Shown here: positions 53,989-62,325 of the stretch, one piece after another
Layout of the letters: each line of letters begins with the position of its first letter
Numbering within the stretch: position 1 is the stretch's first letter
Source: Corynebacterium sp.
Lineage (GTDB): Bacteria > Actinomycetota > Actinomycetes > Mycobacteriales > Mycobacteriaceae
Direction of reading: 5' to 3'
DNA: 64,000 nt
Assembly (NCBI RefSeq): GCF_030152825.1
Contig: NZ_JASLIP010000006.1
Span: 90,470-154,469 of the forward strand
Translations under genes and position numbers: made by a program
The notes under the pieces: generated by a model
Database searches by the model: none
What the model was told of the DNA's origin: nothing
What the model saw: only the letters and a program-made list of their open reading frames with translations

Positions 53989-56900
53989 TTGAGTATGTCG
54001 GCACAGCCTCCATCTGGCGCCTCATCTGCAAATTTCAGGCCCTCGCGCCGTTCCAAGATTATCGCCGGCCTGGTCATGGCGCTGGGTGTGGCGTTCTTCT
54101 TGGTGCCCATCGTGGTTGGTGCGTACACGGACTGGCAGTGGTTCCGTGACCTGGAATATCAGGGCGTATTCTTCAGCGTCATCGTTACCCGTGTGATTCT
54201 GTTCCTGATCTTCGGGCTGGTCGCGGGGGTGATCGTCTGGCTCGCGGCCTTCGCCGCCTACCGCAACGGGCCGACCAGCCTCGAATCTCTCGGTTCGGCC
54301 TCGCCGCTGGCCACGAACCGCCCGGCGATCCGGCAGACTGTCCGCCCGATGCTGGTGTGGCTGCCGATCCTGGCGGGCGTCGTCGTCGGCCTGGTCTCGC
54401 AGGGCAACTGGCGCCGCGCGATGCTGTTCTGGAATTCCTCTTCCTTCGGGGTGGAGGATCCGCAGTTCGGCAAGGACCTGAGCTTCTACGCGTTCAACCT
54501 GCCGATGCTGAACCTCATCCTGGGGATGCTCAGCTTCATCATCATCATCGCCTTCTTCGTCAACGGCATTGGCCACTACCTGCTGGGTTCCATCACCACC
54601 GGTAACCCGCGGGTGGGGGAGAAGGCCAAGGTCGCCCCGGTGGCCCGCCGCCAGCTGGCGATCATCGCCGGTATCTGGATGATCGTGAAGGCTGTGGGCT
54701 ACTGGTTTGACCGCTACGACCTGCTCAACCGCCAGCACGACACCTTCACCGGTGGCTCCTACACGGACATCAACGCCGTCCTGCCGGCGAAGATCGTCCT
54801 GCTCGTGGTCGCCATCTTCGTCGCCGCCCTGTTCTTCCTCACCATCGTGATGAAGGACCTGCGCATCCCGGCGCTCGCCGTGGCCCTGATGCTGCTGACC
54901 TCCCTGGTCGCCGGCGTGGCCTGGCCAGCGATCCTGGAGCAGTTCTCCGTCGCACCGAACCGCGCGGAGAAGGAGCGCGAGTACATCGCCCGCAACATCG
55001 ACGCTACCCGCCACGCCTACAGCCTCGGGGACGATAACGTCACCTACGAGCGCAACTGGGGCACCAAGCAGGGTGGCGAGCAGGCGGAGCGCTCCATCGC
55101 CCAGGACGACGTCACCCTCTCCAACATCCGTCTCCTGGACCCGCAGGTTTTGTCCCCGACGTTCACTCAGCAACAGCAGCTGCGTAACTTCTACGGTTTC
55201 TCCGACGAGCTCGCTGTGGACCGTTACGAGGTCGACGGCAAGATGCGCGACTTCGTCGTCGCCGCTCGTGAGCTGAACCCGAACACCCTGGAAGGCAACC
55301 AGCAGGACTGGATCAACCGCCACACCGTCTACACCCACGGCAACGGCTTCATCGCCGCCCCGGCCCGCAAGGTCGACGAGGTGGCCCGCGATGTCGGTTC
55401 CGCCCGTGGTGGCTACCCGGTCTACACCGTCGCCGACCTGCAGTCCCTAGAGCGGCGCCGTCAGGGTGGCGAGCTGGAGCTGGACCTGAAGCAGCCGCGT
55501 ATTTACTTCGGCCCGCTGATCGCCTCTAACCCGACGCCGAACTCGGATTACGCCATCGTCGGCCGTACCGGCGGCAACCCGCTGGAGTACGACACCGAGG
55601 ACAGCAACTACACCTACACCGGTAAGGGCGGAGTGGACGTCAATAATCCATTCAACCGCCTGATGTACGCCGCGCACTTCGAGTCGATGAACCTGCTGCT
55701 CACCGACCGCATTGGCGAGAACTCCCGCATCTTGTACAACCGCGACCCTCGCGAGCGTGTGCACAAGGTTGCACCGTGGCTGACTACGGATTCGAAGACC
55801 TATCCGACCGTCATCGACGGCCGCATCAAGTGGGTCGTGGACGGCTACACCACCCTGACGGACCTGCCGTACTCCGAGCGCACCAGCCTGACGGAGACCA
55901 CGACGGACACCACCAACCCTGAGGGTGTCCGCCGTGAGCAGCTGGTCACCGACAAGGTCAGCTACATCCGTAACTCCGTCAAGGCCACTGTCGACGCCTA
56001 CGACGGCACCGTCGAGCTCTACGAGTTCGACGAGAAGGACCCCGTCCTGAAGGCGTGGCGCGGCGCGTTCCCGGACGTCGTGAAGCCGAAGTCCGAGATC
56101 AGCGACGAGCTGATGGAGCACATGCGCTACCCGGGCGACATGTTCAAGGTGCAGCGTGAGCTCATCGCCCGCTACCACGTCAGCGACCCGGGCGTGTTCT
56201 TCCAGAACGACGCCTTCTGGTCCGTGCCTTCCGACCCGACCGCCCAGGAGAACAAGGGTGAGCTGGCGCAGCCGCCGTACTACGTGGTCGCCGCCGACCC
56301 GGAGACCGGCAAGCCGAGCTTCCAGCTGATCACCCCGTTCCGTGGCCTGCGCCGTGAGTTCCTGGCCGCGCACATGACCGTCTCCTCCGACCCGGAGAAC
56401 TACGGCAAGATCCACGTGCGCGTGCTGCCGACCCAGACGCAGACCCAGGGCCCGAAGCAGGCGCAGGACACGATGATGTCCTCCGACGAGGTGGCCCGCG
56501 AGCGCACTCTGCTTGAGGGCACCAACGACGTCATCAACGGCAACCTGCTGACCCTGCCGGTGGGCGACGGCCAGGTGCTCTACGTGGAGCCGGTGTACTC
56601 CAAGCGCAAGGACCAGGAGTCCGCGTTCCCGAAGTTGCTGCGCGTGCTGGTGTCCTACAACGGTCAGGTCGGTTACGCGCCGACGATCGCCGAGGCCCTG
56701 GAGCAGGTTGGCATCGACCCGGCCGCTGCCACGGACCTGGAGGAAGTCGACGGCAGCGTCGTGGCTCCGGGTAAGGGCGATAAGAAGGACGAAGGCGAGT
56801 CCGATAAGGACGAAAATAAGGGCCAGGAGCAGGGCTCTGGGGCGGCCGGTCAGCTGCCACAGGGCGACGCTGCTGACAAGGTCCGGGATGCGATGGACAA

Positions 56901-56997
56901 GGTCAACCGCACCCGCCAGTCCGGCTCCTTCGAGGAGTTTGGTAAGGCCCTCGACGAGCTGGACAAGGCAGTCCGCGAGCTGCAGTCCCAGCAGTAG
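53989..56997 (+). CDS. UPF0182 family membrane protein (Rv3193c type)
   Basis: This is a 1002-residue protein. Seven transmembrane helices lie in the first third (about 22-45, 60-82, 115-135, 170-195, 215-233, 260-285, 290-315). A large conserved extracytoplasmic domain runs from about 320 to 900 ('EREYIARNIDATRHAYSL', 'FTQQQQLRNFYGF', 'YTHGNGFIAAPA', 'NDAFWSVPSDP'), then a Lys/Glu-rich linker and a short C-terminal helix. The function is unknown; it is conserved in the order and in some cyanobacteria. AGGAAG lies 10 nt before the TTG at 53989. The ATG at 53995 is an alternative but is 16 nt away. Confidence 0.88.
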   Translation: MSMSAQPPSGASSANFRPSRRSKIIAGLVMALGVAFFLVPIVVGAYTDWQWFRDLEYQGVFFSVIVTRVILFLIFGLVAGVIVWLAAFAAYRNGPTSLESLGSASPLATNRPAIRQTVRPMLVWLPILAGVVVGLVSQGNWRRAMLFWNSSSFGVEDPQFGKDLSFYAFNLPMLNLILGMLSFIIIIAFFVNGIGHYLLGSITTGNPRVGEKAKVAPVARRQLAIIAGIWMIVKAVGYWFDRYDLLNRQHDTFTGGSYTDINAVLPAKIVLLVVAIFVAALFFLTIVMKDLRIPALAVALMLLTSLVAGVAWPAILEQFSVAPNRAEKEREYIARNIDATRHAYSLGDDNVTYERNWGTKQGGEQAERSIAQDDVTLSNIRLLDPQVLSPTFTQQQQLRNFYGFSDELAVDRYEVDGKMRDFVVAARELNPNTLEGNQQDWINRHTVYTHGNGFIAAPARKVDEVARDVGSARGGYPVYTVADLQSLERRRQGGELELDLKQPRIYFGPLIASNPTPNSDYAIVGRTGGNPLEYDTEDSNYTYTGKGGVDVNNPFNRLMYAAHFESMNLLLTDRIGENSRILYNRDPRERVHKVAPWLTTDSKTYPTVIDGRIKWVVDGYTTLTDLPYSERTSLTETTTDTTNPEGVRREQLVTDKVSYIRNSVKATVDAYDGTVELYEFDEKDPVLKAWRGAFPDVVKPKSEISDELMEHMRYPGDMFKVQRELIARYHVSDPGVFFQNDAFWSVPSDPTAQENKGELAQPPYYVVAADPETGKPSFQLITPFRGLRREFLAAHMTVSSDPENYGKIHVRVLPTQTQTQGPKQAQDTMMSSDEVARERTLLEGTNDVINGNLLTLPVGDGQVLYVEPVYSKRKDQESAFPKLLRVLVSYNGQVGYAPTIAEALEQVGIDPAAATDLEEVDGSVVAPGKGDKKDEGESDKDENKGQEQGSGAAGQLPQGDAADKVRDAMDKVNRTRQSGSFEEFGKALDELDKAVRELQSQQ

Positions 56998-57034
56998 GGG
57001 TGGGCTGGGTGGCCGCGTGGCCGCCCAGTGACTA

Positions 57035-57102
57035 GCCCGCTGATCGCCCGTTGGTCGCAGCGCTCGATGGAAGAGCGCAGGCCAGCGGGCGATTTTGCTT
57101 TT
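57035..57102 (+). terminator. Terminator region after UPF0182
   Basis: An outer 8-bp stem (GCCCGCTG at 57035-57042 / CAGCGGGC at 57083-57090) encloses a 6-bp inner hairpin (GCGCTC / GAGCGC). It is followed by ATTTTGCTTTTG. Confidence 0.7.
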
Positions 57103-57122
57103 GTATAGAGACTTGTTAGGCT
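57095..57122 (+). promoter_or_regulatory. Candidate promoter of the initiator tRNA
   Basis: TTGCTT (-35) and TAGGCT (-10) are 16 bases apart, about 60 bases before the tRNA start. Confidence 0.35.
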
Positions 57123-57181
57123 AGTCGATGTTGCAGACAGAGGTCAGCCAAGGAATTGGTTGAGTCTGTACTCGCAAGCGT

Positions 57182-57255
57182 CGCGGGGTGGAGCAGCTCG
57201 GTAGCTCGCTGGGCTCATAACCCAGAGGTCGTAGGTTCGAATCCTGCCCCCGCTA
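57182..57255 (+). tRNA. tRNA-fMet (initiator, anticodon CAT)
   Basis: The 74-base cloverleaf starts CGCGGGG and its acceptor 3' arm is CCCCGCT-A, leaving the C1/U72 mismatch that marks initiators. The anticodon loop CTCATAA sits on a CTGGG/CCCAG stem with three consecutive G:C pairs at its base, a second initiator trait. The T loop is TTCGAAT. CCA is not encoded. Synteny: it follows UPF0182 and precedes a terminator. Confidence 0.95.
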
Positions 57256-57263
57256 CTAAGAGC

Positions 57264-57297
57264 AAGGCCCCCTCACTGGAAACGGTGAGGGGGCCTT
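57264..57297 (+). terminator. Terminator after the initiator tRNA
   Basis: A perfect 13-bp stem (AAGGCCCCCTCAC at 57264-57276 / its complement at 57285-57297) has an 8-base loop; the T run is short. Confidence 0.8.
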
Positions 57298-57337
57298 CGT
57301 CATACCTGAGGTGGCAATTATGTGGAAGCATGGGGCC

Positions 57338-57727
57338 ATGAGCGCGAATAACGACACCTCCACGAAGCAGCCCTACAATTCCGCTGGCGAAGGCTGGGTG
57401 CACCTCACCCAGCTGGACGCAGAACACAGCCAGTCCCAGGGGGAGGGCCGTGCCGTCCCCGAGGTTCGCATCCAGGAAAAGCTTGGGCACGCGTCCGTCG
57501 TCCGTATCAGCTTCCGAAAGGGGGACGTCATGGCGGACCACCATGCGCCAGCGCCGATCATGGTTCTTGGCCAGACCGGTGAGGTCGAGTTCGACGTCGG
57601 TGGGGAGACACTTCTCATCAAGCCTGGCACCGCAATCTCTGTGGCGGCGAACGTCTCCCACGAGCTGCGGGCGGTCGACGGACCCGCCACGGTGACCTTG
57701 ATGCTGATCACCGGACCCGAGGCTTAA
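57338..57727 (+). CDS. Small cupin-domain protein
   Basis: This is a 129-residue single-domain cupin. The core reads 'ASVVRISFRKGDVMADHHAP', 'IMVLGQTGEVEFDVGGE' and 'LLIKPGTAISVAANVSHELRA'. The conserved His pair in 'DHHAP' and the His in 'VSHELRA' fit a metal-binding cupin barrel. The reaction is unknown. The ATG at 57338 was chosen as the Met just before the hydrophilic head 'SANNDTSTKQPYNSAGEG'; ATGs at 57320 and the GTG at 57311 are alternatives. It lies alone between tRNA-fMet and the flavin-fold gene. Confidence 0.8.
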   Translation: MSANNDTSTKQPYNSAGEGWVHLTQLDAEHSQSQGEGRAVPEVRIQEKLGHASVVRISFRKGDVMADHHAPAPIMVLGQTGEVEFDVGGETLLIKPGTAISVAANVSHELRAVDGPATVTLMLITGPEA

Positions 57728-57760
57728 CACTCCGCCACGACACGAAAGGCAAAACAGTGC

Positions 57761-57766
57761 CAGAAT
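57761..57766 (+). promoter_or_regulatory. -10-like element of the flavin-fold gene
   Basis: CAGAAT lies 6 nt before the ATG at 57773. Confidence 0.35.
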
Positions 57767-57772
57767 GGAAGT

Positions 57773-58195
57773 ATGGCTGATTTTGAGAACCCCATTGAGA
57801 CCCTAAAAGATGACGAGGCACTGGAGCTGATGGGCAACCAGCAGCTCGGGCGCCTGGTCGTTCGCATCAAGGACGACTTTGACCTCTACCCGGTGAATTT
57901 CGTGGTGAGCGAAGGCAAGATTTACTTCCGCACCGCGGAGGGCTCCAAGCTTTTCACAGTGTCCATCAATGATCGGGTGCTTTTCGAAGCCGATGATCAC
58001 ACCGAGGACAAGGCATGGTCCGTCATCGTGAAGGGACGCGCTCGCATCCTGGAGAGGACCGACGAGATCCAGCAGGCCGACGAGCTGCCGCTGAAGCCGT
58101 GGCTGCCGACCCTGAAGTACAACTACGTGGAGATCACCCCAGAGGAGATCTCCGGCCGGCGCTTCCAGCTCGGCGAGGAGCCCGAGCGCTACTAG
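57773..58195 (+). CDS. Pyridoxamine 5'-phosphate oxidase-like (split beta-barrel) protein
   Basis: This is a 140-residue protein with the flavin/F420-binding split-barrel pattern: 'LMGNQQLGRLVVRIKDDFDL', 'YPVNFVVSEGKIYFRTAEGSKL', 'VLFEADDHTEDKAWSVIVKGRARIL' and 'YVEITPEEISGRRFQLG'. Family members bind FMN, F420 or haem and act as oxidoreductases. This one is probably FMN- or F420-linked; the exact substrate cannot be told. It lies 45 bases after the cupin and is convergent with the AI-2E gene. Confidence 0.85.
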   Translation: MADFENPIETLKDDEALELMGNQQLGRLVVRIKDDFDLYPVNFVVSEGKIYFRTAEGSKLFTVSINDRVLFEADDHTEDKAWSVIVKGRARILERTDEIQQADELPLKPWLPTLKYNYVEITPEEISGRRFQLGEEPERY

Positions 58196-58249
58196 CACCA
58201 GCAAAAGTCCCCCATCCGGTGAGTGCGCTATTGGGGAGGGGAGAGGACG

Positions 58250-59494
58250 CTAGTCGCGGGGCTCGGTGCTGTGAGCCGGAGCTGTGGCTTCGGCGTCCGA
58301 CTCTGCATCGGCAGCTGCCGACTCCCCAGAAGCCTCCTCCTTGGGGTCGGTGAGCCCCCTCGTTGTCCCCGGCTTCCGTAGCTCATAGGCCTCGCCGAGC
58401 GCGGGAAACATGTCATTGCCGCGCAGATAGCGCACCACCGAGTTCACCAGTGCGGCCACCGGCACCGCGAAGACCGCGCCCGCCAGGCCGAAGAGGTACG
58501 TGCCCGCGGCGACCACCACGATCACCGCCAGCGGGTGCAGCGCCACCGCGTGCCCCATCAGGAAGGGCTGCAGCACGTGGGTTTCGATCTGGTGTACCGC
58601 CGTCACGATGATCACCATGACGATCGCGGTGAACACGCCCTGATCCACTAGTCCGATCAGCGCGGGCACCGCACCGGAAATCAGCGCGCCCACGATCGGG
58701 ACGAAGGAAGCGATAAAAACCAGCACCGAAATCGGAATCGCGAACGGCACCTTCATCACCCAACAGCCAATGCCGACCGACACCGCGTTCAACGCGGCGA
58801 CCAACACCTGCACGTGGGCGAAGGTTCCGAGCGAGACCCAACCGCGGCGGAAGGCCTCATCCATCGGCACCTGGGATGCCTGGGGAGCCAGTGACACTAG
58901 CCACAGCCAGATCCGCCGTCCCTCGTAGAGGAAGAAGAACAGGGTGATCAGGAAGATCAGCAGGGCAGCCCCCGAGTTGACCGCCGTCGTGCCCGTGCGT
59001 ACCGCGCCGTCCGCGATTGTTTTCGAGTTCTCGGACAGCGCGCCCTGCACGTGGCTGACCATGTCGGAGAGCTTCGCCTGGGTGAGTTTAAAAGGGCCGG
59101 TCTCCAGCCAATTGACGATCTGATTCACGCCCTGACGGGCGGAATCCCGCATTGCCGGCACGCCAGAGATCAGCTGGGTGGTAAACAGCGTCACACCCGC
59201 CGAGATGATCCCGATCAGCCCTAGAACCGTCAGCAAGGATGCCAGGGAGCGGGGGAGGCGCAGCTTGGCGTCGAGAAAATTGACGACCGGGGTGAGCATC
59301 GCGGAAAACAACACCGCGATGGCCAGCGGCGCCACAACGACCGCGAGCTTCTCCACAAAGCGGGCGCCGACGATCGCCCCGCCCGCGATCAGCAGCAGGC
59401 ATGCGCTCCACCAGGCGGCGAGCACCAGCCCGTACGGCAGATGGGCGCGAGAGGGCAGAATCCGCTGCCTCTGCTCGGGGATAGTTTTAGCCAT
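58250..59494 (-). CDS. AI-2E family transporter (PerM-like membrane protein)
   Basis: This is a 414-residue integral membrane protein. It has about 8 helices, beginning 'GLVLAAWWSACLLLIAGGAIVG' and 'VVAPLAIAVLFSAMLTP', with later 'VLVFIASFVPIVGALISGAVPALIGL' and 'LHPLAVIVVVAAGTYLFGLAGAVFAVPVAALV' in pieces, the AI-2E transporter (DUF20) signature. Family roles include autoinducer or small-metabolite export and Na+/H+ antiport; the substrate here is unknown. The C-terminus is an acidic Ala/Glu tail. Start by leaderless -10 TATTAT. Confidence 0.88.
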   Translation of the reverse strand: MAKTIPEQRQRILPSRAHLPYGLVLAAWWSACLLLIAGGAIVGARFVEKLAVVVAPLAIAVLFSAMLTPVVNFLDAKLRLPRSLASLLTVLGLIGIISAGVTLFTTQLISGVPAMRDSARQGVNQIVNWLETGPFKLTQAKLSDMVSHVQGALSENSKTIADGAVRTGTTAVNSGAALLIFLITLFFFLYEGRRIWLWLVSLAPQASQVPMDEAFRRGWVSLGTFAHVQVLVAALNAVSVGIGCWVMKVPFAIPISVLVFIASFVPIVGALISGAVPALIGLVDQGVFTAIVMVIIVTAVHQIETHVLQPFLMGHAVALHPLAVIVVVAAGTYLFGLAGAVFAVPVAALVNSVVRYLRGNDMFPALGEAYELRKPGTTRGLTDPKEEASGESAAADAESDAEATAPAHSTEPRD

Positions 59495-59501
59495 GTATCA
59501 A

Positions 59502-59507
59502 ATAATA
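59502..59507 (-). promoter_or_regulatory. -10 element, leaderless promoter of the AI-2E gene
   Basis: TATTAT on the minus strand lies 7 nt before the ATG at 59494. Confidence 0.5.
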
Positions 59508-59575
59508 AGCCCGCGGGCGGCCTGCCACCCACCCCAGTGGGATAAAACGGTGACGGGCACACCAGGGGAGGAGCT

Positions 59576-61342
59576 CTAGCGCTTCAGCCCCGCGATCATG
59601 GTCTTCAAGTTGCTGCGCAGGAAGTCCTCGTAGGTCCCGGCGACCGTGCCCGGCTTGCCGAGCTCATCGGAGTGCAGCGGCTCGTCGAAGATTGGGATCC
59701 CGGCCTCACGCGAGACGGTCTGCATCGAACGCGTATCCACGTTCGACTCCACGAACAGGTGCTTCGGGCGCTTGTCCTTCAGCTGGCGCACGAGGTTACC
59801 GATCTGCGCGGGGGAGCCGTTTTCATCCGTATCGATCTCCCAGATGTAGAGCTGCTCCATGCCGTAGGTGTCCACCATGTACTGGAAGGCGTGTTCGCTG
59901 GCCACGAGCACACGATCCTCCTTCGGCAGCGTGCCAATCTGCTCGCGGTAGTCGGCGTCGATGCCCGCCAGCATGGCCTTGTACGCCGCGCCCTTCTCCT
60001 CGATCTGCTCGGCGCGCTCGGGCAGGGCTTCGGCCAGCGCTGCGGTGACGTTCTCCGCCATCGCGATGCCGACGGTCGGGTCCAGGAAGGCGTGCGGGTT
60101 GATCTCCTGATTGCCCGCCTCGTCCTTGAGGTATTTCGGCTGCACGCCCTTGGTGGTCTCGACCATCTGCGATTCATCCAGGCCCGCGGTGTTCTTTAGC
60201 TTCGCCAGCCATCCGTGCTCCCCGCCCTCGAGGTTCAGCCCGTTGTAGAACAGCAGGTCGGCGTCGCTCGTCGCATCCAGGTCCGCGGGCAGGGGATCGT
60301 AGTCGTGCGGGTCGGTGCCTGTTGGCACGAGGTTATGGACGTTCACCGCGTCGTCGCCGATCTCCTCCACTAGGTCCGCTAGCAGCGTGAAGGTGGTGAC
60401 GACGTTCAGCTGCTCAGCGTCTGCCTTCTCCTCCGAGGAGAGGGTCACGGCGCCGAACACGAGGGCACCGCCCACCAGGAGGGCCAGCAGTGCGGCCAGC
60501 GGCTTGTTGCCCTGCGAGCGGGCAACCAGGCCCTTGCCTGGTGCGAAGAGGAAGGCCAGCAGGAATAGGGCGCTGGCGGTCAGCACGATCGTCACGCCGG
60601 AGGAGACGTTGTAGCTGTAGCTCAGGAATAGCCCCACCACGGAGCTGAACGCCGAGATCGCCACCGAAAGCCCGATCATCGCGCCCAGCCGGTTTGTCAG
60701 CAGGTACGCCGCCGACGCCGGAGTGATCAGCAGGGAGACTACCAGGATCACGCCCACCGTCTGCAGGGAAATGACCGTCACCAGCGTGAGCACCACCATC
60801 AGCCCGTAGTGGATCGCCCGCACTGGCACGCCAGCCGACTGGGCCATCACGGGGTCGAAGGTGCTGAGCTTCAGCTCCTTGTAAAAGACCAGCGTGAGAA
60901 TCAGCACGGCAGCGGCAATACCGATCGAGAGGTTGCGGTCGGCGTCCTGAACGGTCAGGACGTTGCCGAAAAGGATCTCCGTCAGGTCCGTCGCCGTCTG
61001 CGCTTTCGCCATGAGCAGCACGCCGATCGCGAAGAAGGTGGAAAAGACGATGCCGATCGCCGAATCGTTTTTCACCGTTGAGCGTTCGCTGATCAGCCCG
61101 ATCGCGAGTGTGGCGAGAAGCCCCGCGACCACCGCCCCGAGGAAGAGGTTCGTCCCCAGCAGGTAGGAGGCCGCGACCCCCGGCAGCACCGCGTGCGAGA
61201 TGGCGTCGCCGATCAGGGCCATGCCGCGCAGCACGATGAAGCTGCCGACGATGCCGCAGGCCACGCCCACGATTACCGAGGTGATCAGCGCTTTTTGCAG
61301 GTAGCCGTGGCTGAGTAGTGAGTCGAGGAACTCCGCGATCAT
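59576..61342 (-). CDS. Fused manganese-type ABC permease and substrate-binding protein
   Basis: This 588-residue polypeptide joins two usually separate importer parts. Residues 1-275 are a MntB/ZnuB-like permease ('IVGSFIVLRGMALIGDAISHAVLPGVA' region, about eight helices, and 'LLITPASAAYLLTNRLG'). A further hydrophobic segment (about 281-300) anchors a cluster A-I solute-binding domain (about 307-588). The metal ligands are H346 ('GTDPHDYDP'), H417 ('NPHAFLDP'), E483 ('ASEHAFQYM') and D559 ('LHSDELGK'), the His-His-Glu-Asp set of PsaA/MntC, rather than His-His-His-Asp of ZnuA. This favours Mn2+ (or Fe2+). There is no lipobox; the binding domain is tethered by the fusion. The start overlaps the ATPase stop (ATGA). 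Confidence 0.88.
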   Translation of the reverse strand: MIAEFLDSLLSHGYLQKALITSVIVGVACGIVGSFIVLRGMALIGDAISHAVLPGVAASYLLGTNLFLGAVVAGLLATLAIGLISERSTVKNDSAIGIVFSTFFAIGVLLMAKAQTATDLTEILFGNVLTVQDADRNLSIGIAAAVLILTLVFYKELKLSTFDPVMAQSAGVPVRAIHYGLMVVLTLVTVISLQTVGVILVVSLLITPASAAYLLTNRLGAMIGLSVAISAFSSVVGLFLSYSYNVSSGVTIVLTASALFLLAFLFAPGKGLVARSQGNKPLAALLALLVGGALVFGAVTLSSEEKADAEQLNVVTTFTLLADLVEEIGDDAVNVHNLVPTGTDPHDYDPLPADLDATSDADLLFYNGLNLEGGEHGWLAKLKNTAGLDESQMVETTKGVQPKYLKDEAGNQEINPHAFLDPTVGIAMAENVTAALAEALPERAEQIEEKGAAYKAMLAGIDADYREQIGTLPKEDRVLVASEHAFQYMVDTYGMEQLYIWEIDTDENGSPAQIGNLVRQLKDKRPKHLFVESNVDTRSMQTVSREAGIPIFDEPLHSDELGKPGTVAGTYEDFLRSNLKTMIAGLKR

Positions 61343-62148
61343 GCTTTCTCCTCCTGAAGTTCGGCCTGGCGTGGCGTGGGGTGCTCTGGCGCCGCCGGCT
61401 CGCGGATGACGAGCGCGCCGAAGGCCTTTTGCAGTACGTCGGGGACGAAGACCTCCTCGGAGGGGCCCGCCGCGACGAGCTCGCCGTTGAGGACGATGAG
61501 GTCGTCGTAGTAGTCGCGGACGGTGTTCATGTCGTGGTGTACGACGACGACGTGCTTGCCGGCATCCGCCATCTGCCGCAACAGGGTCACGATTGTCTTC
61601 TCGCTGGGGACGTCGATGCCGACGAAGGGCTCGTCCAGGAAGATGTACTCCGCGTCCTGCACGATGGCGCGGGCGAAGAGCACGCGCTGGAACTGTCCAC
61701 CCGAGAGCGCGCTGATGTGGCGGTGGCGGAAATCCCACATGTCGACGTCCTTGAGGGCCTGGGTGGCTGCGTCGCGTTCGGCCTTGCCGGGTCGGTGGAA
61801 CAGTCCCAGGCGTGGGTAGGTGCCCATCAGGACGGTATCGAAAACACTGGTGGGGAAGTTGCGGTCCAGGTCCGAACGCTGCTCGATATAGGCGATTGCC
61901 CGGCGCTGCTCGGCGGGGGTCTTGCCGTCGAGGGTGACGGGGTAGCCAGTAGAGGTCCCGGTCGTGCTTGTGCCGTGGACGTGGTGCTTGTCCAGGATCT
62001 GAAGCATTGCCTTCATGAGGGTGGACTTGCCCGAGCCGTTCGGGCCGATGATGCCGTGCATGCCGGCGGAGTCGAGGGTGAAGCTGATGTTCCGAATCGC
62101 GGTATTCGCGCCGTAGCTCACGCTTAAGTTGTGGACGCTAATGCTCAT
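61339..62148 (-). CDS. Manganese/metal ABC transporter ATP-binding protein
   Basis: This is a 269-residue ATPase of the metal/chelate importer family. Motifs are Walker A 'IIGPNGSGKSTLMKAM', Q-loop 'AIAYIEQRSDLDRNFPTSV', signature 'ALSGGQFQRVLFARAI', Walker B 'YIFLDEPFVGIDV' and the switch His in 'VVVVHHDMNTV'. The C-terminal 'NGELVAAGPSEEVFVPDVL' is typical of MntB/ZnuC. It is the first gene of a two-gene operon with the fused permease-binding protein (4-base overlap). It is controlled by a promoter with a MntR-like operator. Confidence 0.92.
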   Translation of the reverse strand: MSISVHNLSVSYGANTAIRNISFTLDSAGMHGIIGPNGSGKSTLMKAMLQILDKHHVHGTSTTGTSTGYPVTLDGKTPAEQRRAIAYIEQRSDLDRNFPTSVFDTVLMGTYPRLGLFHRPGKAERDAATQALKDVDMWDFRHRHISALSGGQFQRVLFARAIVQDAEYIFLDEPFVGIDVPSEKTIVTLLRQMADAGKHVVVVHHDMNTVRDYYDDLIVLNGELVAAGPSEEVFVPDVLQKAFGALVIREPAAPEHPTPRQAELQEEKA

Positions 62149-62156
62149 GGCAGCAA

Positions 62157-62186
62157 AGAATAGTGTTCAGCTACCTGAATTGCCAA
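62157..62186 (-). promoter_or_regulatory. Promoter of the manganese-importer operon
   Basis: On the minus strand TTGGCA (62186-62181, -35) and TATTCT (62162-62157, -10) are 18 bases apart. The -10 lies 8 nt before the ATG at 62148, so a leaderless mRNA is expected. The -35 abuts and slightly overlaps the operator. Confidence 0.6.
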
Positions 62187-62204
62187 GTTCAACACGTTGA
62201 ACTT
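62185..62204. promoter_or_regulatory. MntR-like operator
   Basis: A perfect 9-bp inverted repeat (AAGTTCAAC-AC-GTTGAACTT) touches the -35 element of the metal-importer promoter. Its core GTTCAA-N4-TTGAAC equals the C. glutamicum MntR box as I recall it (TGTTCAATGCGTTGAACA). Confidence 0.7.
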
Positions 62205-62325
62205 TGGGGGTGGGGGTGGTGTGGTGTAGCGCCGGGGCTGCCATGCGCGTTGGCATAGGTGGTGTCTGGCGCGGGCGCTATGGTGAGAGTGGATCACCCC
62301 CCACCTGTCACAGAAGGAACGCCCC

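Noticed and set aside
61343..61738. 130-codon N-terminal extension of the permease-binding fusion frame
   Set aside because: It is Arg/Pro-rich and overlaps the ATPase gene in another frame. The ATGA overlap at 61339-61342 gives a natural start.
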